A stretch of 64,000 bases of DNA from Agriotes lineatus (Eukaryota; Arthropoda; Insecta; Coleoptera; Elateridae): the NCBI GenBank assembly GCA_940337035.1, contig CALNHX010007622.1:1-64000 (forward strand), given 5' to 3'. Every line of letters starts with the position of its first letter. The first letter of the stretch is position 1. The translations under genes were made by a program, and so were the position numbers. Below are positions 1 through 12,719 of this stretch, piece after piece. The notes beneath the pieces are model-generated. The model ran no database searches. It saw only the letters and a program-made list of their open reading frames with translations, and was not told the DNA's origin.

Positions 1-1730
1 AAAATTATGGCTCCATACGAAATTTCACCAATATCTAATTAGTAATTATTTTAGTAAAATCGTGTTTACTGGAAGAAATTGCAAAGTTTTTTCATCTCAT
101 ACACACGATTTCATAAAAGTAAGCCAATATTTCTGAAATTTTGTAGTGAGTTACATATTTCTGTCATACGAACGAATAAGGTACTTTATAGTAATTCTTT
201 CTAATAAACACGCGTTTTCTTCTTCTGCTTGTTGCTCCAAAAAACTACAACGCCGGGATCCCAGAGTCGAAGTCTTTTAAGGGGTCGCTCCTAGGGCACT
301 AAGGAATATTTATGAAAGAAATCAAGACCACATTATTTATTTTTGAGGATTTCTTTAAAATTTGTCTAATTTTCCTGGGGTAATATACGTATTCTGCAGA
401 CGCATCAGCTATTATGACAACTGTTCGTCTACAATCGGTAGTGGATTAACATAGAGCCACGAACTTTAAGTAACGTGCAGACACAGAGAGACTCAGTGTT
501 TTCACTTTGAAATGGTATTTTCTTGTTTTTTATGCAGTCAAAGAAATAGTTATTAGTTCGTGTAACGACCAATTAGAGTGTCTATTATACTATAAAGTGT
601 CTAAATATGGAAAATGTGCTTTCAAAAACTACGAGTATAAATTTTTAAACGACGCAAGTGTCAATGCCAAAGAAAAAGTTGAGGATACTTTTACATATAG
701 TTATATTTCAACGAGAGTTGGTAGACAAAGAAAAATCCGGCAAACATGCAAAGCCGATTTGGTGCTTGCAAAAATTACTTTTCTCACCTTTCAACAAATT
801 TCGCATTCTATTATATTTCAGACAGATATACTCTCTTTTATTTACGATATTTTTGCCATCAACTAGGCTTTTTTTGTTGGCAGACATTAATTCTGTTTGT
901 ACGACCTAATCATATAATAAAATTTTTTCTAAAGCAATATTAAAAGTAGTCTTTTTAACCTTTGTTACCAAGTTAAAAATGTCATTTTATCTACTTTGAT
1001 GTCACAATATGGCTATTATAACACCGAAAGCAGTGTTACAATGGAGTTCATTTTTACACTGTCTTTGATAACTATTTGTTTGATAACATTGGTGACATTT
1101 GCTTTCACATGCTTATAACATGACAAACGTCAGATGTCGAAAACATAATCACAATCTGTGAACTGTATTTATTAAATCTAATTCTAATCAAATATAACTT
1201 AAACTGAAGGTACTTTTTAATAAATATAAAACACAATTATTGTTCTAGGTAAGGTACTACTTGAACAGCACACGAACCAAAAAGCTTACAACAAATTTAA
1301 ACTAATTCAAATGTCGGGGCAGCGAAATTGATACTTTGTCGAATAGATGGCGACTTGCAAATGTCACTTGACAGTGTTGCCATCATTAAGCTCAAAAATA
1401 CTTGGACTGCAATGGGCACTCTTATGAAACTCGTATAATAATATACTATTACGGCACCAGTATCAAAAGTAAATCTAGTTCTAAGGTAGCGTGCAATGAA
1501 AACAGAAATCGCACACTTTTTTGTAAATTTGTAGATCAACATTACTTAGAATGTCTAATACGGTGTGACATTGTTTTTTTCAACGTCGTCTATGAAAATT
1601 ACATTTCCATCATTCAATTTACAAATGAAAGTAGGCAATTGCACAACTCAGTGATGAAAGTAATTACTTTTATCACTAGTGAACGTAATAGTTCTTGAGT
1701 TAAATCAAAATAGGCAGAATTTTATTATTT
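1..1730. other. AT-rich spacer, no gene recognised
   Basis: Only short ORFs of low complexity occur here (for example 507-866 and 1402-1698) and none shows a recognisable domain. The outer motif shared by the fold-back elements elsewhere in the window (AATATACTATT) occurs once, at 1440-1450. No clear hairpin was found around it. Confidence 0.5.
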
Positions 1731-1734
1731 TTTA

Positions 1735-1778
1735 CTGTTACAATACTTCATTCGTCTTTTAAATGAAGGAAGTAAAAA
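1735..1778 (+). repeat. Hairpin terminus of the GACA-linked dispersed repeat (T)
   Basis: The segment reads TTACAATACTTCATTCG, then a short loop, then GAAGGAAGTAAAA. It matches the terminus at 47737-47782 and, on the minus strand, about 25315-25350. Only the hairpin end is preserved here; the microsatellite and internal part are absent. The stem bases differ from the 47.7-kb copy, but the inverted relation is kept. Confidence 0.5.
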
Positions 1779-2249
1779 AGTAAAAACAACTCATCCAAAT
1801 TATTTGAAGCTCTGGTTTCCTTCATGTTGCTTTATCTCGAGACGTATTTCCAGACACTAATTTATAACTAAAATTTGTTTAATTGTATGGGCTCTATCAA
1901 TTGTGAAAATTAAGAACAATTATTTTGAGACATCATATGTAAAGCCAGAAGTATGTAATAATAATAGAGAGTAACATAAATGTATAGCAAAAACTAATGT
2001 ATATTTTCTTAAACTATTTGAATAATGTTTAATTAGTACTTATGTAAGTTTTCATTTGTGCGTACTTAAAAATTATTTACTATAACTAATGATACAAGGA
2101 GAAAGTACCTTGCTAAAAGCTATTTGTTTAAATATCTTACATACCTACATCAAAAAGCCAATGAAATTGACTTTAAGACTACTAAATAAATGCTTTTGTT
2201 GTATTAAATGTTATTTTTGTATACACGAGCATCCAATAATTATTTATAT

Positions 2250-2360
2250 TATAAGTGGGGTATGTTGCGTTTTAAAGCGCTCGGGATATTAAAGCACTCC
2301 GATTCGCGTCGTGTTTCAAAAATTAAAACCTCGCGTTGTAAAATGCTTAAAGTATTGTAT
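2250..2360. repeat. Small fold-back element H8
   Basis: The left arm GCGTTTTAAAGCGCTCG is imperfectly inverted in CGCGTTGTAAAATGC. The loop region (GCACTCCG, then GCGTCGTG) closely resembles the loop of the hairpins at 39951-40085 and 46380-46514, which suggests a related, older copy. Confidence 0.4.
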
Positions 2361-2598
2361 TACATTTTTTGGCCGACATATTTTTTAACGTTTTCTATAA
2401 ATTTGCGATTATGCTTTCGATATCAAGCCACCAAGCAAGCCGCCTTTAGTCAATTCTGTAATCGACGCTTTGAAACGTCAAAAATCAAAGTTGCAAATAT
2501 ATATTTTTTATTTATCTAAAACCCAACTGAACGAGGATTGCGTAACTGGCGTTTCTGCAAATACCCTTTATTACTACAAATCAACTTTTTCCTTAAAG

Positions 2599-2652
2599 GT
2601 ATCTGAAAGCTAAACATTTTCTAGTGTATCTGAAAGCTAAACATTTTCTAGT
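2599..2652. repeat. Perfect 27-bp tandem duplication
   Basis: Two identical adjacent 27-bp units begin with GTATCTGAAAGC (2599-2625 and 2626-2652). The event is recent or conserved. Nothing suggests a function. Confidence 0.85.
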
Positions 2653-2659
2653 CATTTTG

Positions 2660-5600
2660 ACGCACCGAAATGTGTAAAAACACTAACTGACGGTAAAATC
2701 GTAGTTACGGTGGACGTGAACTGTGTACGAATGTGTTGTGTACATGTCTGGAGACCAAATGTATTATTTACAGTTCAAGAAAAGTTTCTCATAATTTATT
2801 TCTTCTATTATTTGATATAAATAAATGTAGCTAAGTTCCATTGCACCTATACAGGAATAGTTAGGATTTGGTTTATATCAGATGATTAATGGTTCTCTTC
2901 ATGAATCAGAACTTGGAATTTTGTATGTACATTGAACGCTCTCGGAGAACTTGGTGCTCTGAGGTTATATCGACGAAGCAAGAACACGGAGGAGAGTTTC
3001 TAGTTAATTACTAAAGTTTTAGGGTGAAATTCCTTAAATGATGCATTTATCTGATTCTATTGCATATTCTGTAGCAATACTTTATTTAGTTTTAATTTAG
3101 TTTATATTTCGGTTACATCTTCAAAAACATGTTTATGTGACATACCATACGTAGTCCTTGTAATGAAATTTCAGTATCACGTGATTAAATTGTTATGAAG
3201 CAGGGTTGTCAATTATTTCAATATTATGACACAGAATGTGTTTTTGTTAAATTTGGGTTATGTTACCTTTATACATGTTTCAGACTGAATATAATTATAA
3301 TGCCGCGTATTTAAAGAATAAGAAGAAAACATATTTAGAGGTTGAATACGAATATATTTATTATAAAAATTACTCTTAAATTGATGTATCTGACACTAAA
3401 CAAAATCAAACAAATGATAATATTAACATCAAATGTAATTGAGGAACAGGAACCTTAATTTTGGCAACGAATACCGGAAAGGCAACCATACATTTCAAAA
3501 ATACATGTTTTTAACAATAAAATTACATATTTTGAGAAGTATGGGACGATTATGGCGCCATAGATCACGTGATACACTGAAATTTAGTTATAAGGACTAT
3601 AAGTACCCACAGGGCGATCAAAAATAGAATTGATCACGGGAGCGCATGATAAATATGACCACTGTCCACACAGCACTTTATAAAGCTACTACATTTGAAC
3701 TACAATTAACTGTATTATTAGTTCATGTAACTCTAACGCATTCTAATCAGTTACAAAATATGCAATTTAAACTAAATTTGTAGATGAAATTAATAAGTAT
3801 ATTGAAATAACACGTGAATAAGTTAAAGAGGATGTCGAAAATTTGACAGTTCTATGTCAACAACTATGTCAACAAAAAGCATGCTACAGATTAGGCAAGT
3901 TTGATTGTTTTCAATGGCTCCCTCTTATTTAAATAAACGTTTTAAATTGCACTGACCAGAAATTACACACTAAGAAGAAATTGCCCCTTAGCGACAGTAG
4001 TCGATTTCAGCGCTAAATTGCTGACATAGTGGGTTTCCTATCCTGTTAGCGTCGAAGATAATTAAATTCAATTCAGACGATCTAATCGCAGTAAGAGCCA
4101 GCAATAAAACTACTGGGAAGGAGCGTTAATTTGCAGAAGTTTCGAGTTGATTTAGTTTTTTAATGGATTTAACGTTTTCCATCTAGGTTAGATCATTGAA
4201 GTCGGTCTATTCTAATATTTGATTTATTACATTATCGAACCAAACAGTATATTGAAATAATTTTTAAAGAATTTTATAGATATTTAATTATTGCTTAGGT
4301 TTCAACCTATAACTCATTTAAATTAACCTATTAAGAATATTTTTTTTCACCTTATTTGTGGTTAGCTTTAGTGTTTTTAAGGGTTACAGCTTGCGGATCT
4401 CTTTAGCAGAAAACCGTAGTAGCTTGTGCGATTGCTGTACTGTAAGCCTTCCGGAAAAATAAAAACCAATGTACTGGACGCCACATTAAATTTCCATTGA
4501 TAGACGATTTTAGTGAAGAAAATACACTTTCATCACGTCCGACATTTTTTACGACGTCTACGTCTGACTTGGCGTGAATGCGAAATTTGTTTTGTAAGAA
4601 AGCGCTAGTTAATTCCTATAGAAGATAATTTCATCTCTTCAGGTGCGTTTTATATGAAAACGTATTTAATTTGATCGAAAATTAATCGTAGACCGTCTAA
4701 GGCACTTAACGCGCTTTCAGCCTAAAAAACTTTGCAAGGGAAGGCGTTCTTACATTCAATTTTAAATTTTATATTTGTGGGGGCGGATTCGCTTGACAAA
4801 GGAGATGAAAGAAGAATGTTCGTATTACTTTTTCGTGAAAATTGCTTGGAATCTATAAATTTCCATTTCTATTAGCACTGTTACGTGTTCGTTTTATGGA
4901 AGTCCTTTTTCTTTTGTACTGTCAATTACCGTGCTCAAAATAAATGTCGGGGGAAAACGCTATGTTCACTAATGTTACTAATTCAGAACAAATTAGTAGA
5001 ACTTAGGACTCATGTAGTCGCTCCATTAAAGACTAAAATGATAAATCAATTTGATTACTACTACAACGAATATTTTATTACGTCAATCGGTGCATCGGAG
5101 TATTACAAATTCACTTTTCACAAGTGCTGAAGTAGGCCTGGCCAATGTTATAGCTGCCTCGAAAGATTGTTTGCTCTTGGCATTGTGTAGTTGAGAACTT
5201 CAGTCGACTGTAGTTAAATATATAGAAGGGCTAATATTTGAGCTCTGCTAAAATTGCAGCGTGTGCTTGCTTGGTGTGCTGCTCGACCATTTTTGTAAAG
5301 CATGCGAAGGGTAAATCAACACCTTAATTGAATTCTTCGCAAACGGAATCGAATAAGGTGGAATTCTTTAAGTACAACACTTACGTTCTTTAAATAAATA
5401 CCAATCTTCTAAATTGATTTTTCCAGTCGCCTGAGTCTGTTCCGAAATAATTTCGAGCAGTAGGAACCAAGTTTTCCATCTTCACCCAAATTTGGAGGTT
5501 TATCACAAATGAATTGGAGTATTTTTATATTTAAACATGTCTTTATTTCGCTTACAATGCTTCGCTTTCAGTAGGACAAAAAGCATACAGGCACTTTTTT

Positions 5601-6395
5601 GGAGCTTTTACGTTGAAATAAGGCGCAAATGTGTTAAAAAATACAATTAGAAATATACCGACAAGTTGAATTTAAACAAAATTATGAGACTGCTTTAATT
5701 GTAATTTGTAATCGCGTCGTAATCTAAGGATTTTAATTACAATTTTAAAAATATATAATTCAATATGAGGAGATTGTTCCTTCTTTGTGATGAGTTTTAA
5801 CTTTGCAAAGCATATTTCGCCCGCACATTTTTTGGTTTAAACTTTACGTTTGCGGCTTCCGCTTTTAGGACTTACGACTAACTTTTTTACTCGGTATCTG
5901 CTTTCCAGATTTTTCGGTCTCTTGGCTTTCTGTACTTTGTTTTCTGCGGTTTTAATCCTCAAGCAATTCCGCTACTCGTATAAAACTTCATAATGACCTG
6001 CTTGTTTTGCAAATAACTTGCTTTAATTTAAGGGAACTTAATTCGTATTAATTTGCGAAATCAAATAGCATTAAAATGCCGCAATATGAAATTTACCGCT
6101 AATTAATCTAGTACGTACTGTAAATAATTCCGATTTTAATAAAAAGTTGCTAATGACGAATTTATGTACTACAATGTTGTCTGAACTTGGTGGTAAAAGA
6201 TATTGTATTCATGATTATTTACATATCAAGTCATGCAGATTATATTTTACTAGACGAAGGAGCATATTGTACGAGGCTGTAAGGCTGAGTACTTTTAAGC
6301 TCCAGTAGAATAACTTTCATGGTATGGTATGTATAAGATTTTACCTGAAAGTCGTTTTGACAAAAAACCAGTGATCAGGTCTGTTAAAAAACATT
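2660..6395. other. AT-rich spacer, no gene recognised
   Basis: No ORF here has a recognisable domain. The longest (4885-5130) looks random. No tRNA, long inverted repeat or microsatellite was noticed. Confidence 0.45.
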
Positions 6396-6399
6396 CGGT

Positions 6400-6478
6400 T
6401 TCTAGACAGTTAACCGTTATACGACTAGTACAGTAATAAACAGTCTACTAGTACTACGTGTAATGGTTAACTTTCTAG
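6400..6478. repeat. Short palindrome
   Basis: TCTAGACAGTTAACCGTTA on the left is inverted on the right as TAATGGTTAACTTTCTAGA. The inner arms ACTAGTA and TACTAGT surround a loop of about 14 bp. No flanking duplication is evident, so it is treated as an isolated hairpin. Confidence 0.5.
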
Positions 6479-6551
6479 ACTTAAAAGAGCCTTGAAAGTT
6501 TTACTTTATTGACCTTTTCAGGAGAATAATATTGCATCATTATCGTGTAAA

Positions 6552-6640
6552 CCAGCAGTTTCCAAACTTTTTGAATCGCGGGGCACATTTCAGGAGAGCA
6601 ATTCGTCACGGAACGCTATCATCGTCCTTACCTATGTGAG
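6552..6640 (+). mobile_element. Possible hAT-type terminus relic
   Basis: CAGCAGTTTCCAAACTTTTT followed by a GC-richer stretch resembles the CAGNGGTTCCCAA termini of many hAT non-autonomous elements. No opposite end or 8-bp target duplication was found, so this is probably a truncated relic. Confidence 0.3.
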
Positions 6641-7119
6641 CTTTTGGCAGTTTTTACATAACTGTACTTTTAAGTTGTTAGTCCATATTTTATCGAATAA
6701 CTAAAATACCAATTATTTTCGAATAGCTTAAATTATTTTACAATTTTTAAAAATTAATGTTTTACAATGATTCGTTAAATATTGGAACAATAACCATTGT
6801 TTTCCCAAAGCATCAACTATAAATATTGTTTTCCCAAAACATCAACTTTGCACATACGTGTCTTTGGCATAAGGCGACGATATTTTATCTAGCACCTGCG
6901 TGCATAGGTACCTACTCAACCGAATGACAACAGTAATGACGATGGAAGGCATTTTTAAGTATTTGGGCATGTGAGCGTCAAGTGTTATTTAATTCAAAAT
7001 ATTATTTTTTCTACTAATTTCAAAAAAATAAGGAATTTACTTAACTACAATAACGAAAAACAATAAAAAACACAAGGTGAGACAAAACATTTTAAAACAA
7101 ATTCGAATTAGGTATTGAG

Positions 7120-8175
7120 AAAAATCAGGGTGTGCAAAAATCTCTAGAAAATCTCTCACCCACTGAAGATAATGGGTATTCATTATGGAAAGCCACAAAG
7201 AACATTAAACAACAACCAAAAGAAAACATTCCCTCTATCAGAAAACTCGACAAACTTTCGCCGAGGGAGATGAAGAAATTCAGTAGTTCTTGGAAACCTT
7301 ATATAAGATGACCCTGCCAATAAAGCCTATCCAGACAAGAGAACTAAAAGATATAATTACATGAAACCTAAAGTCAAAAAAAGCTCCGGGCTATGATTTT
7401 ATTACCGGAAATGTTATTAAAGAACTGACAAAGTTAGCATTAATACATATTACCCAAATTTTTAACGCTATCTCGAGAACAAGCTACTTTCCATCACAGT
7501 GGCAAGTAGTCCAGATACTTTTCATTCCTAAGTCAGTTAAGCCCATTGAAAAAGTGACTTCATATTGACCGATCAGTCTTTTGCCCATTCTATCAAAACT
7601 GTTCGATAACATTTCTTTGAATGGCTAAAGCCTTTGTTGGAAGAGTTTGCATTAATTCCAGAACACCAGCTTGGATTTCGAAATCAACACGCCACTATTG
7701 AACAGATTTATCGAATAATAGACATAATAAAATATACCTTCGAAGAAAGAAAGTATTTTTCATCGGCCTTTCTGGACATATCACAGGCATTGGATAAGGT
7801 CTGGCATTAATATCTCCTGTTTAAACTCAAGTGTAAGCTCCCTTACATATATGACCGAGTGTTACAATTATACCTGTCTGATGGATATTTTTAGGTAAAA
7901 TATAGGGGAGAAGTGACATCCTATACTATCTGGTGTACTTCAAGGCAGTATTATTGGCCCGGTCTTAAATCAAATATACATAGCCGATATCCAAACATCA
8001 ATGATTACCACCACTGCTACATTTGCTGATGATACAGCATTACTAGCCACCAGCGAGTATCCTACGTTAGCTTATAATCGTCAACAGAGGTCATTGATAC
8101 AACTTCAATCATGGTTGAGGAAATGGAGAATTAGAGCAAACGGCACCAAGTATACACACGTTACTTTGTAACGTT
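7120..8175 (+). pseudogene. Jockey-clade LINE reverse transcriptase relic
   Basis: Translated piecewise across frames, this shows the ordered blocks of a Jockey-type (BS/X-element-like) reverse transcriptase. There is a GYDFITGNVIKEL block near 7390, YFPSQWQVVQILFIPKS near 7490, PISLLPILSKLFD near 7575, and PEHQLGFRNQHATIEQ near 7660. SAFLDISQALDKVWH (normally QAFDKVWH) lies near 7760, GVLQGSIIGP near 7935 and ATFADDTALLAT near 8015. QLQSWLRKWRIRANGTK follows to about 8155. The catalytic DD pair is still visible, but frameshifts and stops (for example in SY*PISLL) break the frame. The endonuclease and 3' end are missing, so it cannot be active. Family assignment rests on these motifs read by eye. 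Confidence 0.85.
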
Positions 8176-8179
8176 TGAA

Positions 8180-9795
8180 AATTAAATAATAGGAGTTGTA
8201 TACCTTCTCATTAGATAACCAATGTGGACAACAAGTACATTTTTAACCTGACTGATTAACAAGTCAATAAATCCTAGGATTTTCTGGTTAATTTACGTAT
8301 GTTTGGGGATTTTAACAAGGTTAGCAACTTATTTTGTTTTGCTAGCGAATCAAGGGAGGAACGAAATGAAAAATACCGAAGGTAAACATTTGAGTACAAA
8401 AACACTGTTTAGCAAAATTTTCTAAGGGTTGAGACTCCATTTTGTTGGTGTTATGTACACAAAGTCGTTAGCCCAAATGACGGCAAGAATAGTGCATAGA
8501 TAGTGTAAAGTTCTATAATATATGTTTTTCTACAGCTTTTTATAGCAGTCGAATACTTTCATAAATAATAAATGAAATATTTCGTTGTGAGCTATTTGGT
8601 GTGATTGGAATACGTTGCTGGTGATCCTGTCAATTGGTCTTTGCTGAACGTTTCTTCACAATCAGATTTAATGTTAGTTCCAGGCCTGTGACAGAAATTC
8701 AGGCGAATTGGAAAGAGTCAAGATTATGTACTATTGATAGAGTAACTTTTGAATAATTGAAATTGAGAAGTAGTTGGACAGTTGAACATAAAAAGTTGAA
8801 ATTTATCATTTACAACAAATATAACTTTGTGAACAAATTTCTATTAAAGAGTTCCGATAGACAACTTTTATGTATTAGTACATATCAAAAACTATATGTG
8901 GGAATTCTTACTTAAAATTTCCCAATTTATTCTAAAAGTTAACATATTACAATTTTGGCTACATTATCTTAATTTATTAGAGGTATACTTATTTATGCAA
9001 ACTAACTGAATTCGGTGAATAAAGTGTAGAAATGGCAACCCGTTTGCAATAAAACCGCAAACAATTTTATTTATATCACAGTTTAGTGAGCGAAATTTTA
9101 AAAAGTTCTTTTAGTTTTTACGTTTGCATGATGGAAAGTGATTTTCCTAACACACTTCCAAATCTTGCCGACACCTCAAAATTTGTTATCGTAAATTTAC
9201 TGCCCGAAAATCAAGACAAGAGTACGAGAAGCCTTACAACGAATTTGTGACTTGGTGTAAGATATAAAAAGTGGAGAGCTATTCAGAAAATTTTCTGATT
9301 GCTTTTTTTGTGATAAACCAAAGTCCATGAAATTATTTAGCTTTTGCTCTATCTAATCAATACTGAAATCAACCTTGTCTCTAAAAAATAACATAAAAAA
9401 ATAATTGCCTTTTTAAAAAACAAAGTTGGCTACAAACCCAATAAGTTAAAAACTTCATTAAAGCAGATACAGTTTCAATTTTTATTATTAACAAGATTAA
9501 ACGTTAATGAACAATTTGTTTGAATATTAATCCTGGTGCCTGATTTTGCAAGATAATTAAAATTTTTTATCTACTAGCAACATGATATTGTACATTTTCG
9601 TCATAGAAACAAAATATGAAAAGCTACTCCTAACTACCAAGGAACTTGTCAAATTATTTCTCCTCATGGTAACAATGCAACTACAATTAGCGTCTTAGCA
9701 ACCATACAATGAGGCAATCTTGATGTTACTTACATATTCTAATTTTAAATGTCATTATGACATTTTGAAATTTCATACTATTTTTACGAATATGC
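8180..9795. other. AT-rich spacer, no gene recognised
   Basis: I see no reading frame, RNA gene or repeat here that can be supported. Confidence 0.4.
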
Positions 9796-9803
9796 TAGCA
9801 GAT

Positions 9804-9941
9804 AATAGTATATTATGTTATTAGGAGCAAAAGTTATATTTTATGTGGCGAGGCTGGACGGGTTATCTGCCGAGCTTGCGAGGCAGATAAGTACAGCCGA
9901 GCCACATAAAGATACTTTTGCTCCGAATAACATATAGTATT
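9804..9941. mobile_element. 138-bp fold-back element H1
   Basis: The segment is palindromic end to end. It starts AATAGTATATTATGTTATT, then GGAGCAAAAG, TTATGTGGC and GAGGCTG, and ends in the inverted equivalents CAGCCGAGCCACATAA, CTTTTGCTCC and AATAACATATAGTATT. The loop carries TTATCTGCC / GGCAGATAA around GAGCTTGCGAG. An almost exact reverse complement lies at 10252-10389, with one mismatch in 138 bp by eye. There is no coding capacity. Confidence 0.75.
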
Positions 9942-9944
9942 TTT

Positions 9945-10640
9945 TCTTCAAACGGCAGTAAAATATGGCATTATACTGCTGGATTGATGATGCCAAACTG
10001 TCACTTTATTGCCAAGCGCTCGTCAGCGGCAGATAAAGTTATTATCTGCCGCTGACGACTTTATCTGCCGCTCGTCAGCGGCAGATAAAGTTATTATCTG
10101 CCGCTGACAACTTTATCTGCCGCTCGTCAACGGCAAATAATATTATCTGCCGCTTCGCAATAAAGTGACAGTTTGGCATCATCAATCCAGCAGTATAATG
10201 CAGTATAATACAAAGTTGTAAATAATTTGTTATAAAAACGTTTGAAGAAAAAATACTATATGTTATTCGGAGCAAAAGTATCTTTATGTGGCTCGGCTGT
10301 ACTTATCTGCCTCGCAAGCTCGGCAGATAACCCGTCCAGCCTCGCCACATAAAATGTAACTTTTGCTCCTAATAACATAATATACTATTTTCTTCAAACG
10401 TTTTTATAACAAATTATTTACAGCTTTGTGAACAAAATTCGAAGAAAATTACTTGATCTCGTCAGCGGCAGATAATATTATCTGCCGCTAACGAGCGGCA
10501 GATAAAGTTGTCAGCAGCAGATACTAACTTTATCTGCCGCTTATCAGCGGCAGATAATATTATCTGCTGCTTGGCAATAAAGTGACTGTTTAGCATCATC
10601 AATCCAGCAGTATAATGCCATATTTTACTGCCGTTTGACG
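9945..10640. repeat. Palindromic complex with GGCAGATAA array
   Basis: Outer arms at about 9948-10020 (CAAACGGCAGTAAAATATGG through CACTTTATTGCCAAGCG) are inverted at about 10565-10635, and again in part at about 10145-10200. Between them GGCAGATAA or its complement TTATCTGCC recurs at least 14 times, mostly as AGCGGCAGATAA in alternating orientation (10024-10160 and 10460-10575). The hairpin element H1' and its own inverted flanks (10208-10246 against 10391-10428) sit inside. The ORFs crossing this region are artefacts of the repeats. Confidence 0.7.
10252..10389. mobile_element. 138-bp fold-back element H1' (inverted copy of H1)
   Basis: This is the reverse complement of 9804-9941, of equal length, ending AATAACATAATATACTATT. 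It is flanked on both sides by a further inverted pair (ACAAAGTTGTAAATAATTTG on the left). It may therefore have inserted into, or formed the centre of, a larger palindrome. Confidence 0.75.
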
Positions 10641-10644
10641 AAAA

Positions 10645-10782
10645 AATATTGTATGCACCACGGGAGATATTCATGTTCTTTACCTTCGGTTGACCGAGGG
10701 CTCTGGCCCGAGGTCTGTAACACATGTCAACCTCAGGGAAAAACATATTCATATCTCCCTTAATGCATGAATATCTATTATT
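10645..10782. mobile_element. Fold-back element H10
   Basis: It begins AATATTGTATGCACC. GGGAGATATTCATG and GGTTGACCGAGGG are inverted as CATATTCATATCTCCC and CATGTCAACCTCAGGG, and it ends TGCATGAATATCTATTATT. The right end resembles the right end of the hairpin at 25130-25260, which points to a common family. Confidence 0.6.
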
Positions 10783-10799
10783 GTTCCCATTCTCTAGTA

Positions 10800-12575
10800 A
10801 GTCAATATGTGTTTCTTCATGACATTGATTAAGACTTTCGCTGCTATTTATGGCATTAAAAAATTCAAGTATATTTTGGCGACCATCAACATCATAAATA
10901 TCTATTTTTCATTATTTAAGAACTAGGAAACAGAGACCCGTTTTATAAGTTACTGGAATTGAAAATCTGTTGAAACAGGCTGCATTGGTCTTCTTTGACT
11001 AATTACTTTTTCTATAAGCAGTCTTGTGAAAATCGGAGATGAGAAGACTTTTTCTCGTTCAAAAATATATTTTTCAAAACTAATGAAGAAGTTGTTGTCA
11101 AAATAACACTACTTTGAAGTGGTTTCCAAGCTGATTTTTCATCAATATTAGAGAGTACCTTTATATTTTGAAAAAGATGAATACTGTTTTGAAGTATGAT
11201 TATTGATTCGTTATATTTGAAAATTAAATTTGCTTATAGCTATCTAGATGTCACCAGATCGAACCATTTGTAGATATGGTATATTAACTAAGCGGTGGTA
11301 AATGTTGAAGTCTTGGGTTTTATGACACATTTAAACATTACAGCTTGTCGAGACCTGATCTTATTAAAGTAATCGGTATGAAGTTGTATTAATTCAATAT
11401 CTTCTTGTTTATTACAAAAACATTCTATATGTTTTCTCATTGACACTTCTGTTCGGCAAATATTTTATATTGCAAATCTCATAGGATTTAAGCTTCTTGT
11501 TGTTGATTAAGCAAGCCCAAATATTTAGAAATTGATGGAGGGAATTTGCTAAAAAGTAAGTGTTTTCTGCTTCTTTAAATTTATTTTTAATGAAACTATA
11601 GTATATTATTATACTAGTTTAGTAAGAAGGCCTATTGTAGTACGAGTGCTGCAATGGAATTAAAATATCAGCAAATACAGCCACATTATTGCTATCTGTT
11701 GTGAAATAATAGGCAACGGTTTGTTTCCATCTGCTTGTAATATTTCCTAAATGCAATAAAAAATTAAATAAAAATAAAAGTAAGCTTACTCCAGTTTTTC
11801 CACCTACATGAATACTAAATCCTTGAAAGTTAAACTATTGTTTGTTGATTTTTAGTGTTACACTCTCTATACAAGTAGTACTAGAAGTTATACAAAAATC
11901 TATATATATATTTAATTTCCGCTCATCTAAAGCCTCTCTTTCAAATGTCTTGTTCTAATTAAAAAGTTTACTCTTCAATAATGTAAAAACATGGAGATGG
12001 AGATGAAAATTTACCATGCGAAGAGATGGAATAGAACATATCTTCCTTAGATTATTATATCTAGTTTTACCAAATGAAAATCGCAATCTTAACGATTCGT
12101 TGGAACGTTGGTTGAACTTTTTAGTTTTGGTTCTGAATGATTGAATTTGGTCATCAGTTAGGGTTTTTATTTGTTTTAGTAATTAGATCTTTCCTCTTGT
12201 TTTATTTAAAAATTTTCTTGATTTTTTTATATTAAATTTTCGTAATTTAGTATGTTGAACTACCAGAGATATATATTTTTTTGTTACGAAGGGGCAGATT
12301 CAGGTGGTCAAATATCAATTCCTTTCAGTACATATTTGGGATTTCGCTCAAGAGTATTGTTGGAATAGCAGTGTTTTTAGTATTCACTACCCTCGTCTCC
12401 AAGTTCCCATTGATTCTTATTATAATATTTTTCGCATATTTTTGGTCTTTCTCAACCGTAACATTCTTGACTAATGTTCGTTAACAACTTTTCCTCTCTG
12501 TGTTGTTTGGAATACTAATTAAATCAAATTAAGTTTCTGAACAGTTTATACACACAGATACAGAACAGTCCGTTG
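10800..12575. other. AT-rich spacer, no gene recognised
   Basis: No reading frame here carries a recognisable domain. The sequence ATAGTATATTATTATACTA at about 11600 resembles the outer motif of the fold-back elements, but no arms were found beside it. Confidence 0.4.
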
Positions 12576-12579
12576 TTAT

Positions 12580-12713
12580 AATAGTATATTATATACCAAG
12601 GGACAAAAGTGCATTGTTTGATCCCACGAGTGAAGTTTATTGCCCGAGACGAAGTTGGGGCAATAATGACTCAAGGGATCAAAAGCACTTTTGTCTCCAG
12701 CTATACATACGCG
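12580..12713. mobile_element. Fold-back element H2
   Basis: It opens AATAGTATATTATATACC. The arm GGGACAAAAGTGC with GTTTGATCCC is inverted as GGGATCAAAAGCACTTTTGTCTCC, ending AGCTATACATACGCG. The CpG-containing loop reads CCGAGACGAAGTTGGGG. The architecture matches H1, but the arm sequence is different. Confidence 0.6.
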
Positions 12714-12719
12714 ATTTTT

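Noticed and set aside
10075..10752. Minus-strand ORFs across the palindromic complex
   Set aside because: Their translations consist of repeated ICR/AADN-type units from the GGCAGATAA array. They are repeat artefacts.
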